From the NCBI RefSeq assembly GCF_947623445.1, contig NC_135248.1, forward strand, positions 4,960,977-5,024,976: a stretch of 64,000 nucleotides of DNA. The letters are read 5' to 3'. A program made the position numbers and the translations under genes. The notes under the pieces were generated by a model. The model had not been told where the DNA came from. It saw only the letters and a program-made list of their open reading frames with translations, and made no database searches. This DNA comes from Clavelina lepadiformis. Taxonomy: Eukaryota; Chordata; Ascidiacea; Aplousobranchia; Clavelinidae. Below are positions 25,413 to 36,442 of the stretch, piece after piece (within the stretch, counting starts at the first letter, position 1; every line of letters starts with the position of its first letter).

Positions 25413-26070
25413 AGCAAAACCGAATGTTGAAACGAAGGTTTTTTTGACAGGTTATATGCACTCCTGGTTGTTTGCGGTATTTTTGAACGTATTTGGCACG
25501 AATGTATTTATCTGTTTAGCGTTTGCACCATGTTTTTTCAACAAAACCGAAAAATATTTGTTAAAATAAAACAAACAATTAATTGCACCACGTTTCAGAC
25601 TTATAATTACAATTTTCCACAACTTAATGTCATCGACCACAGAAAAAGTGGCAAAATCCAAGCGCTTACATCACGCAAGTTGGAATAATAGAATTTTGTG
25701 CTACACGATGTTAGAGATTAGAATAGCTACGTTGATGTGTCACGGGATTATTTTTACGCACCTGTTTCAGAACCAACACATTTTAATATTGCGATATCAC
25801 ATTTGTAAGACACTTGTTTACGGTGTGAGATGTTACCTGTTTTAGATAGACTGTATTTTAGTCACCCAATTAATTGTTCACATTGTACACGATTTGTTCG
25901 AACCACTCTTGTAGGTTAATTTAGTCCAATGTATTGGTCAACTTCTGTTTTTATTCGCATTGTGCATTATTTTATTCCTATGCATGCTCGTCAGGTTTTC
26001 TTACGTTTGCTCACGTACTGACGTATTTTACCTATTCATATGTACACATGTTTTTAGTCTGTGACGTCTA
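25413..26070. other. Loop DNA left of the nested element
   Basis: AT-rich sequence without a recognised gene. The block from about 25595 (cttataattacaattttcc) to 25740 is similar in direct orientation to 30110-30345 on the far side of the loop. The loop edges therefore share old sequence in addition to the arm palindrome. Confidence 0.45.
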
Positions 26071-26319
26071 CACTGTCATTCATGTGTTTAAAATTTAAAC
26101 ACAATTTTACTTCTTTAAACATGTTAAAGTGTTTAATTATGTGTTTAAGTGTATAAATTTTGTTAATTTGACAAAATTTAAACACTTTATGGGTTAAACA
26201 CCACAATCCATGACACGTTTAATAATGATTTATGCCTATTCTACACTTTTTCCACGCTTTAGGCGTTTAAATGTTAAACACATAACACAAAGATTACAAA
26301 ATGTGTCAAACAAAAAGGT

Positions 26320-26600
26320 GTTTAGGAGGAATGTGTTTATTTTGATGAGTTTTATTGAATTATATCTTATACTTTAAGTTGCTTTAGAAAGAATCTATCA
26401 AAAACAGTTTGGTACTATATGCTTTAGACTTGTTCGCATTACCCAATTACACGAGCTATTGTTCAGTATAAATTTGTATCTCGGACTCAATTCTTAGGTT
26501 TAAAGTTGGCAACTTGAAGTCGTTTTAAAAATTTTCCTGTATGGAGTGGCTGAACACTAAATTGTATTGTTCAGGCCTTACTGTAGGCTATATTTCAAAG
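26320..26600 (-). repeat. Diverged partial copy of arm sequence inside the loop
   Basis: Shared landmarks such as acccaattacacgagcta and actgtaggctatattt show that this is a diverged copy of right-arm DNA at 33960-34560 (same strand), with an internal stretch of about 280 bases missing. It is clearly older than the near-identical arms, so related elements were present in the lineage before this palindrome formed. Confidence 0.6.
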
Positions 26601-26760
26601 GGGTGAAAGGGGCCTTGGCCACCCCGACCCCATATTTTGTGTCTATATAGGTTTCTACATCGGGTGGCGGTGTCTTAAAACCAACAATTCGTATAGTTCT
26701 CTTTGTAATCTCATGAAATATTTGATCCCCCCCCCCAATTTTTTTCCGGCTACGCCACTG
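26600..26760 (-). mobile_element. MITE-like fragment ending GGCTACGCCACTGG
   Basis: On the minus strand this starts CCAGTGGCGTAGCCGG followed by a long G run and contains GGTGGCCAAGGCCCC. Such ends are common in short non-autonomous elements of invertebrates. The 79-codon open frame across it is not a gene. The second terminus and a target duplication were not found. Confidence 0.4.
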
Positions 26761-27499
26761 GCTGTGATTGGTTTTCAAGTAAAGCCATTCACCCAGGAAT
26801 GGAGGGTGAAAAACCAATTACCATACTTTGCCCATCAAAGTTTGAAATTACTCGGGCATGGCCTAACGTGGGCGTTCTTTTCTCGTCGTTTGATTGAAAG
26901 GTAAATGACAAGCGTTCACCATCAGTTAGTGGAACGTCTGAATAACGTTTGTTCATATAATGTAGATTGTGTATCTGAAAATAGTAAGTTATAACTATTT
27001 ATTCCATGTTTAAATAACTCAAAGCCCAAAATATTAAAATAAAAAAACTTTCATAACATTACATTAAACTTATTGTTTTACATTAGAACAAGTAATTGTT
27101 GTTTTTATTTACTTTTTATCCAGCAAGTTTGCTATTTAAAAATTATTTTAAGTTCTATGAAATATCTTGTTAAATTCTACCATGGTCAAAAATGTGGGCG
27201 CGCATTTACCTCCTTCAGGCAGCTAGGCTAAAAGCTATCTCTAAAATCTGAACCCTCTTTTCAGCTTACATATAGACAGCGAATTGTTTTATGACGTTTC
27301 GTAGGGCTGTAGCTTATTGCCACAGTTTGTTTTCGGTAGCCTATATAGGTAGCCTGGTGTAGCGTATTTCGCTGTATGGATCAGGTTTGTTACTACAAGG
27401 CCTAGGCTATATTCCAGGCATAAAGGTTTACAGAGTTACAGACAATAACAAATATTTATAGCATGTTTTCGATACCCGGTGGTGCCATACCGTTGTAAT

Positions 27500-29570
27500 G
27501 CTCTTGGGAAAGGCAATGGCCTTCGGTAAGCATTTGATTTTGATAATTTAGTACTGTAGAAAGAAAATTGTTGTAATAACTGTATAATGATAAATTTCCT
27601 AGCCTACAATATAAAATATTTTTGTACTCAGTAGTCTATAACAGTTTATACTAAGCTGTTTCTTTACAGGCGTTTTCTGTAGAAAGTTATTGGAAAAACT
27701 TAGAAACTTATGTCGGAAGAGAAGCCATCCACCTGTGCCATCACATATGGTAGTAAACAACCCTCATCATTAGGTTTCCTCCAACTACACTGGCAGGTGA
27801 TGCAGAATTATATATTTTTGATCCACATGAAATTTTTATTATTAACAATATTAAGTTAATTTTAAAATATACTGTGCATGCCAAAAAGTGTTGCTTCAGT
27901 GGTGGATTGGCTTAGCACCAGGTTCAAACAATGCGAACTTATTGCAAATGTCCAGTGTTACTACTTTTGTAATGTTCTTGGGTAAGCCATTATTAATCTT
28001 TACTCTTCTGGTCCTGGTGAGCAGAGCCAGGGTTGGTCAATATGTTATAAAATTCAATAAACAAATGAAAATTGAGTTTTTGTGGAAAACTGCAGAGAGT
28101 GGAGGAATCATTGCCGAGTCCGAGTCTTCCAAAGACATTCGAGAAGAAAGATTCTGACACCTTATCAAAAAGCTTGATTACATCTCACTACTGTTTTAAA
28201 AGCTATATTGTTTAGTTTTATATTTTTAATCACTGTAGATTCAGAATGGACAAAAAAGGGCTACTGAAGTTATTAGACAACATTTAGAAAAGGAAGAATC
28301 AGGATGGGAATACGGTCTACTAAAACAGGTATTTAAGACCAATGTCTGTCTTTCACCAAGAAGCAATTAGTTTAATGTAAAGATGGATGCATTAGTGCAG
28401 AGGTTGGGAACCTATGGCTCGCGAGCCAGATATGGCTCTTTTGATGATGGCATCTGGCTCGCAAATAAATCTAAGCTGGCATTTCTTAGCTCAATTGTTA
28501 CGAATAAAACTTTTCAGTTATTTGTAATTTTGTAATTTCTGTATCATGCAGCACCAGAAATCGCATTAACAGTAATTAGCATGTTATTAAAGAGTAAATT
28601 CAGACATTTACCGTTGTCTAAAATAGTTGGTTTTGCTTAAAAATGCACACGTTAGTTGCATTAAGTGTTGAAAAATATTATATGGCTCTAACGGAAATAA
28701 AAATTAACAATATGTGGATTTCATGGCTCCTTCGCCAAAAAGGTTCCCGACCCCTGCATTAGTGGAATCATTGAAAAGTTTTCATTATTAGGACAAATGC
28801 CTTTTGTTAGTGTTTGAAAGAAACTTATTATAAGGTGTTTTAGATTTTCATACTTTTGTAAGAGAATACAGTTGTAGATCATGTTTAGAGGCTGCAACAT
28901 GGTTATTGATATAGTGATAAATTTTGCAGATTGAGGAAAAATTCAGAAATGTTTATCAATTTGATTACAATACGATATAAGACGCTTGCGTAAGCATGCT
29001 AACCACGCTAGACAACAAATGTAACAGCAATGTTGAGCGGCAATGCCATGAGACTGAGGTGAGCAATCTGAGCATTCATCCAGCAATTAACAAAAATCAA
29101 ATTTGGTTGTTTGTGTATTAGCTTATTGCTTTGTTGAAGAATAATGTGTTCAGATCTTGAGACATTTTATATATATTGAGGTGAAAATAGATTCATTATT
29201 AATAGTGTAAAAACCTAACAAAACTTTTGACATAGGATCCATCACCAGAGAAAGAACTTAATCTCTTTTTGAGGTCACAAAAACAACTTTGGCCGACCCG
29301 CAAAACAATTCTTTTTGATGCAATGCAGACTGTTAATGTGAGTTGTAGTTGCTTTATTTAACTGGTGGCTTTACAGAACAATTTGTATACATTGACATTT
29401 TTGTTTTAATTTTTTAGGCATTTCGGATTAGTTTAAACTCCAGAAAGAAAACACTGCCAAGTTTGCTTGTTTCTTATAACGAAGCCGGAACCATGAAAAC
29501 ATTCATTGTTGCTGATTCAATCCACTTCAGATGTAACAACGATTCGAGGGGGGTGTTAGGCTATTTAATG
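27500..29570 (+). CDS. Unidentified spliced gene in the loop (several exon-like pieces)
   Basis: I do not recognise the product. Exon-like pieces with AG/GT borders lie at 27501-27525, 27670-27773, 28239-28327, 28930-28980, 29236-29337 (34 codons, LNLFLRSQKQLWPTRKTILF) and from 29418 (AFRISLNSRKKTLPSLLVSY, then VADSIHFRCNNDSRGVLG). The last two join in phase 0 without a stop and look like real coding sequence. The gene may be cargo of the nested element or a captured host gene. A hAT MITE sits between the third and fourth pieces. The 3' end runs into a TTA microsatellite at 29585-29618, so it may be truncated. Confidence 0.4.
28398..28756. mobile_element. hAT-type MITE, 359 bp, with 8-bp target duplication
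   Basis: Terminal repeats are CAGAGGTTGGGAACC and GGTTCCCGACCCCTG. It is flanked by exact 8-bp duplications CATTAGTG at 28390-28397 and 28757-28764. It contains the ggctcgcgagcc palindrome common in this group. No coding sequence. It sits in an intron of the unidentified loop gene. Confidence 0.88.
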
Positions 29571-29620
29571 CAACTTATCGGTTGTTATTATTATTATTAT
29601 TGTATATTATTATTACTCAC

Positions 29621-29749
29621 GGGTGCCGGAAGAGGAAGGGCAGAGAGGCCATCGCCCCCTTTTCTTTCTTTATTTTCCAAAATGACATTCAAAAAGTGTC
29701 CTATTTTCGAATTTTGCCCCCTGCCAAAAATAATTCCGGCGCCCGTGAT
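29621..29749. mobile_element. Short inverted-repeat element, about 130 bp
   Basis: The ends are CACGGGTGCCGGAA and TTCCGGCGCCCGTG, near-perfect inverted repeats around a pyrimidine-rich core. No target duplication was resolved because the left flank is a TTA microsatellite. Probably a small MITE. Confidence 0.5.
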
Positions 29750-31279
29750 TGTACCTGCCTTGCTGTTGCGCTACTGTAATAAACGCTATTTTGGAAATTT
29801 TGACTGCCAAGTGACAATACGCATAAAATAGTAAACACCTAGTTAGTAAACACGTACAACATTTAAACATAAACACCAAAGATAATAAACACCTAGTTAG
29901 TAAACACCTACAACATTTAAACACAAAACAGAATAAACATGTGCGATTTAAACATGTAACCATTTTAGGCGTTTCTTTTTGGCCTCACTTTTCGTGTTTA
30001 ATTAAAGTGTTTAACAAAATAACAGTGTAACTTCGCTACCCCTCGGGCCTAAATGGTATTTGCGTTTGCACCAATGTTCATTCAAAACCGAAAAACATTT
30101 CATTTTAGACTTATAATTACAATTTTCCACGACTTAATGTAGCAACAACTATGTGTTCAAAGGTCATTTGTATCAGATCTTATATTTTCCGCCATGAACT
30201 GTGCGAAGCGAAAATTACGATGCTAACCGCTATAGCATAATAAATATAACATAAATAAACAATTAAGGATCACAGAAATAGGGCTAAAACACAAACGCTT
30301 ACATCATGCAATTTGGAATAATATAATATAGAATAGCTATGTTGAAGTGTCAAATTTATTAGTTTGAAACTCCAAATAGAATGTTTGGCGCCGGACGTTT
30401 CACGATTGCCCTGATGAAAAATACCTTTTGTAACATTTCAGCGATTCGATTCCTCCAATCGTGTGTTGATTTTTAACAATGTTTCTTGCGCCGAAACCAG
30501 GAAAGTGATCCTGTGACAGACAATGATCAGTCAAGTGAGCCGAAAACTAAGTCGTTGTCTTGCGAAACTTCTGCACACTGTTACAGCGTGATTTTACGAA
30601 ATTCCTTCAAGAAGCTGTATTTTAAAGCATGTCGTTTAAGCGTTGGAATTTTTGTTTTGCTGATCGAAGAATCTTGTAACCCGCTTTCATGAATTACTGC
30701 GTTATTTTAATCCTTGAGTGTGTTGTATTAATTATCACTGAACCTATTAAAAAAGCACAAGCATACTGGATGTGTGCGTTTACAGACCTCTTAAACGTTT
30801 CAATTTGATATATTTGTGAGTATGATTCCAATAAAAACGAATATCTATTTTAAGACTATCATCATGCTGATCGATCGTGAATATAAGTTTGCTTTTTCAT
30901 ACTTTTCCTTGAAAGCTTGGAGAGTAGCCAGAGGCAAATGATTTCAAGGTATGACGATCGCGAAACGCATATTGCGCAACGGTGATGAAATAAATGGCTA
31001 TGTAACGAATTATAATATGATAGCAACGTGAATACATGTTCAAAACTTGAAAAGAACCTTTGGGAAATTCCAGAAAATACTATACAAGGCAAGTTTTTTG
31101 AATAACAATTTAAATTGAAAAGTTTTGGATGTTATCGTACTGCCAGCCAGCGATGATGTTTGTAACTGAATCGATTGTGAGGATAACGCAAGGTAGCGCT
31201 CTAAATACGGTTCACACTTCATATCAAATCACCATAGCGCGGCGTTGACTTACATTTCAAAAGAATCCAAACTTTTGCT

Positions 31280-33536
31280 TTAAACAATAAAAGATCGGAC
31301 TTTTTCTCGAACTCGCAAACGACAAATGGGACAAGTCGATGCGTTTTCAGCGCAACCAATACAACAAGCAATATGTCCGCATGGAATAAGAACAGCACTC
31401 GCTTGTTCGTTGCCACAAACTTTACACGTTCTTTCCTCCTGTAAACGACGAATCTCTTGAAGTCCAGATGCTATTGAAGGAGTTGCTTTCTTTGTTGCCA
31501 ATCCTTCTTCTTCAGATCTATTGGAAGCAGATTCTTCCTCCATCGCAAGAATAGACTCAACGAGATTTTCAAGCCTAGAAAATCCATAACCAGTGGTTTC
31601 ATATTTCCTGTAGAAAGATCGGTTTTCAATGCTATTCATAATTGTAATGCAATAAAAATTAAAAAATAGCTTTCTTGACAAAATTTCACCTTTTCAAAGC
31701 AGTTTTTATCGTTCTTTCGTCGAATCCCATTAGTTTTGCTTGCTCCACCAGTTCAGACGAAGACATCTCTCCGTCAACTTTCCTCTCTAGAGATCTTATC
31801 TCTTCCCTGGGATCGATGATTTCAGGGCCACCATTTCGATGTTCGTTTCGTAAACTAAACAAAGAAATAGATAACTACAAAGAACAAAACCAAGATGATG
31901 ATCAAGAACATGACTTTAGGAGGTTTACATTTGTCCTGATTGAATATTCCTGAGTTGATTTGGATTTGCTGGATTCCGAATTGTCGGTCTTCTTAGATTG
32001 GGGAATCGAAAGGCGATCCCATGAACATAATCTGGACCTTTTTGTTGAAGAACAAACTCGCACCTGGGCAGGAGATCCAAGTTTGTTAAACATAGAAATC
32101 ATAAAAAAGCCAAATCTGGTAAATTCTTTCATGGAGACAGAAAATTCAACTTACAATGGAAACCACTTGGCGTGCTCTTGCCATGGATCGTCATCTCTCT
32201 CCCAATTTTGTAATCCTCCATTGCAATACCAACATTTTACACGATCTCTTACACCTGGAGAATATTTCACTTTGTAATTGTACAACTTACCAAATTTTAT
32301 TTTTATTTTTTTTTTAATTTTTTTATGGTATGAGACCTAAGCTTGAAAGTATGAGCCTCACCCAAGTAATACATTCCTGCGTTTGCAATTTGTCTGGGAG
32401 TTGTGCGAATCCTATGAGTAGGCCACGATGACGAGTGATCAAGGAAAGTTTGGAGACAAGATTTCTCGCTCTTCATGTGAGGATTTACCGGATTCAAACA
32501 TGGAAACAAGTTCATGTTCTCCAAATTAATTGCAAGATTTCTATGTGAATTCGCGATGGTGGACGCAACCACACTAGGTGGAGGGGTGGAGCACGAAGAA
32601 TTTCTAAATGTAGCTGTTTGAAACATTGGTGAATTTGATGTGATACCAATGCCATTTGTAATGACTTTTCTTTGATCTGCTGAAGCCTGTGGATTCCCAG
32701 ATGTTGGTGGTCGTGTGGCTGAACTTGTAGCGTTTCCATGGCCATGGGGTGGAATAAGTTCGAATTGACGAAGAATGAAATCTAGATTTAATCAATATTT
32801 ACAAGGTAGTGGAAGTAACGTCATATGAACGGAGAATTCACTACTCACTCACGTAACTCGTTCTATTATGACAGCGTAAACGGTAGTATAATAAGGCAAT
32901 TTCAGGTGTAGTTTCATGAAACTACAAAAAAGAATCAAGATTTGGTTCGGTTCATTTACGCTTTTGAGACGTTTTAAACATCGATCCATCTTTACACTTT
33001 GTTGGTATTACAGATCAGATTGATTCGATGCTTCTCTTTTTTTCTTACAAATTAATTGAAATCTTTGTCTTAACTAACCGATTGGTATGTTTCTTGTATC
33101 CTTTCCGTTAATGATATCACAATTGGATCTATGCCATCGGAGTAGCTTCGGGTCATCTTCGACTTCCCATTCTTGGACAGATTGACCACAACTGGAATGA
33201 AGTTGAGATTTGTTTTATGATAGTGTTTTTGAACGTAAAACTATTCGCACAACTTGTTTAAACGTATTTGTTTGATTAGAAATTAAGTCCCGTATTTTAT
33301 GTATCCAAGTCTCTATTTTAATGAACAAGACGTTACCTGAAGCACTTGGTCCTGTCTTTAAAACCAGTGAAATAAAAACCAGCAGAAACCAACTTACGAA
33401 CATCGACCTGTACTTCTCTGGGAAATAGTTTGAAAGTTGAAAGACGATAGGTCTCGCGCGCTGGATCACCTGTACTAACAGAAATAGGATCGTGACGTAA
33501 AAACCTACGTTTCTCTGGAACGTGATTCTCAAACAT
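31280..33536 (-). CDS. Inhibitor-of-apoptosis protein (BIR-BIR-UBA-RING), right arm copy
   Basis: Mirror of the left copy. Exons (minus) 33536-33337, 33191-33079, 32781-32362, 32254-32155, 32063-31929, 31854-31690 and 31607-31280. The same two BIR domains, UBA and RING are present and open throughout. One visible residue change lies in the linker (His for Arg before LQQIKEK when read in the alternative frame). The two copies are transcribed toward the loop, tail to tail, about 6.8 kb apart. The palindromic context could give double-stranded RNA if either transcript read through the loop. Confidence 0.88.
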
Positions 33537-34596
33537 GATTTTCCAACCTACCGGGTGGAATGTAACGACTTTGTTGTCCTGGTGGATCTGTAACTTGTCT
33601 CAACAACCTCCCGTCACTTTCTAGATCCGGGAAATCCGCGGTAAGGTGATCCGTTTGCATTTCATTCTGTAAAGAGATAACTTAAATCACTACTACCTCG
33701 ATAAACAATGAAACTTAATCGCAATGGTATACAAGCAGTTCGTTGCTCCTTGATTCTTCTCACATTTACATTTATTTTGTGGGAATAAGTAAGATGAAAA
33801 AGTTTAAGAACTTCTGTTTTACGTGCAAAAAGTACTTGCATATGAAAAAAAAAAAAAATAAAATAAAAAAAAAAAAAATAAATAACCAGGTTAATTAAAC
33901 CATACATTGTTTACATACTGTTTCGTCATGCTTTTACCAAACTAAAGTGTATCAAACCAAACAGTGTTTAGGAAAAAATATGCTTATTTTAATGCATTTT
34001 GTTAAATCATAACTTATAAGTTAAGTTGGCTTAGGAAGAATCAATCAAAAACAGTTTACACTTGCTTTTAACCGCATATTTATTTTCCAATTTTGTGGTG
34101 TTGGAATCATTTCTTTCGGTTTGAACGCGTTCTTTTCTAAAGAAAGTTGAGTATGTATTAATATGATCAGCGGAATAAGTTTAAATGGTTTGAATAATTC
34201 AACCAAAGCAAGAAAATTTTATAGTTTTTCTATACCTAACGAAACGCGGTCTTAGTTTTATTTCACCCGTCGATCGATGCATTTTTAGTGATGATCGTAT
34301 TCCTTTGAAAAGCGAATAGCCTAAAGCTATGTTTTTCGGGGTTATGTACTTAAGACTTCTTCACATTACCCAATTACACGAGCTATAGTTCAGTATAAAT
34401 TTATATCTCAAACTCTATTCTTAGGTTAAAAGTTGGATAATGGAATAAAACGTTGACAACTTAAAGTTGTTTTAAAATTTTTTTTTTCCTGTATGAAGTG
34501 GTTGATCACTATAAATTGTTTTGTGTAGGCGTTACTGTAGGCTATATTTCATCATATGTATCTGGATGGGGAGATTCGAAATCACACGTATTTTAT

Positions 34597-35290
34597 TCAT
34601 TGTCGCCTCATACAAATCGATCTTTTATTTGAAATAATAAATTCAGGTAATGCTTCTGGTATACCAATCGGTATATACCGAAGTGGATTGATGTAAAATT
34701 CAACATTACAGATAGATTCCACGACCCAAGCGCTTTCGGATTTTAATCTATCCGACCATTGTCTGATATTCTTCCGTTGAATATCGATAAGGAATTGATC
34801 GAATTCGGTTCGATCGCGGATGGTTTCAGGGCCTAAATACAAATAATCGGAGTGGTTGTCCGGATGAAAGTAACGATATACTACTGGTAAGTCTTCTTCA
34901 TTTCCTTCATGTCGTAAAATAAATCCAAATGCGACACGGATTTTGAACGGTTGTCGTTGTCTCTGGAAAATATTTTCACGAAAGTATGGCCATAATGATT
35001 CGAGACCTTGATCGATCATGCTTTGGTCAGGGATACGAAACGTGTAACGCTCTTGAACCGTATTACCGATATGAAAATGAGTTCGTATTGCTCACCAATT
35101 GCTTTGATAGATACCCCTTCAAAAATAAAATAAACTCCTTTCATGAATTGTTATTTGATATCAATCATGTTTTATTTTTACCTGTAATCTTCAGGAATAT
35201 CTTCTGGGATTGTATCGCCATCCACCACAATCGTTCTAGGGCGAGGAATCTGGGGTCTTGGTACTACACGCGGTTGGTGTGAGCGTCTCA
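34597..35290 (-). pseudogene. Polinton-type DNA polymerase N-terminal region fragment, right arm
   Basis: Mirror of the left-arm fragment. The open piece 34597-35019 is identical in translation to 20747-21169, with the short basic upstream piece at 35182-35290. It is a fragment only, with no catalytic motifs. Confidence 0.5.
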
Positions 35291-36442
35291 TATGTTTTTT
35301 CAAATCTCTTAAACTAATATACAGTATAGATTGAAAATGATATTTCATCCATAAAGTTTATTGTGTACTCACTTTGTAAATGTCCGCACACAAAATTTAC
35401 AGCGTTTCCTATTCCTTCTGATGTGTTTTTTGTTGAAGTTTAATCTTCTTGGTACTGTAAAAATACTAATTTATTACTAAAACCGTAAGCTTTGTTGAAT
35501 AGTAATATCCAATATTATTCATTAATTATCAATGCGAAACAAGTTTACCTCCTCTAAACGATTATATCTAATGCTAGCAAGTACAGTTTTTTAACAAAGA
35601 TGACTGCTCTAGCTGAATAGTAATGTCCAACACACTTGTTTCAACCAGATAGGTTTGGACTTACCTTTATAATCGGGTCAAGACAAATCACATCTGGATG
35701 CCAGCTTTCCGTTATTCTTTCCCACAACTGGCTGTGAGTGGATTGGTTGGATTGCGCAATATACCACCCTTTCGACCTGTCCAACACACTTGTTTCAATC
35801 AGACAGGTTTGGACTTGCCTTTATAATCGGGTCAAGACAAATCACATCTGGATGCCAGCTATTATTTATTCTTCTCTTACACCTGGAATCGAATGGATTG
35901 GTTGTAATACCTTCCAATGCTTTGTTTCTAAAGTCTGGCTTATTTCAACCCAAGCTGGATTTCATAACCAGGTCATGTTAGTGTGTCAATTAACGCATTC
36001 TTACTCTAGGCTTTTCTCCATATGATTCCAGGTGGCAATGCATACGGTTCATCGTTCTGTATACTTTACACTGAAACTATGATGTAACTGATATCGAATA
36101 TCCACAAACCCAAGATGTTTTTTCCTCTAGAAATCTAGAACACCGCACGTTGGCGCTAACGAAAACTATGACGTCACTTTTACACTTGTACTTTTTCTAA
36201 CATCTTTTTTCTTTACGTGTGGTGGCGCTAACGAAAACTATGACGTCACTTTTCTCTTTTTTACATATGACCTAATTACTTGAATGACCTAATCTTGGAG
36301 TGACCTACTTCACAGTTGCTGGCATGGCGGTTGACGGATTGGCGGTTGACGGATTGGCGGTTGACGGATTGGCGGATTGGCGGTTGACGGATTGGCGGTG
36401 GCGGTGGCGGTAAGACTCCTGAGGTGGCACCACTATACTACT

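Larger units (their letters stand above)
26071..30027. mobile_element. Possible nested DNA transposon with GTGTTTAA-rich ends
   Basis: The block begins CACTGTCATT (26071-26080) and ends with AATAACAGTG (30018-30027), imperfect inverted ends flanked by TA on both sides. Just inside each end are about ten copies of GTGTTTAA or its complement TTAAACAC and close variants (26082-26340 and 29830-30015). Dense subterminal motif clusters of this kind are typical transposase-binding regions of DNA transposons. Inside are an unidentified spliced gene, a hAT MITE and older repeat scraps. The family is not identified and the TA duplication is too short to be decisive. Confidence 0.4.
19339..36442. mobile_element. 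Polinton-like element of 17.1 kb with giant inverted repeats and IAP cargo
   Basis: The ends are 5'-AGTAGTATAGTGGTGCC and its reverse complement, flanked by a 6-bp duplication. AG termini, 6-bp target duplications and a short minisatellite near the tips are Polinton/Maverick traits. Parts in order: left arm 19339-25412, loop 25413-30353, right arm 30354-36442. Each arm carries a piece like the N-terminal region of the family DNA polymerase and a complete-looking IAP gene. Integrase, packaging ATPase, protease and capsid genes were not seen, so the element is defective and non-autonomous with most family genes absent. The arms far exceed the usual few hundred to about a thousand bases for the family. 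Near-identical arms and an exact target duplication point to a recent insertion or recent arm homogenisation. Family assignment is good but not certain. Confidence 0.72.
30354..36442 (-). repeat. Right terminal inverted repeat arm (6089 bp)
   Basis: Reverse complement of 19339-25412 with one extra 15-bp minisatellite unit (array at about 36322-36412). It carries the same IAP gene, polymerase fragment, tandem 85-bp block and CRE-like sites. The terminal bases are ACTACT followed by the GCTGTG duplication. Confidence 0.9.

Noticed and set aside
26578-26817. 79-codon minus-strand frame
   Set aside because: Lies in a MITE-like fragment with a G run; composition follows the repeat.
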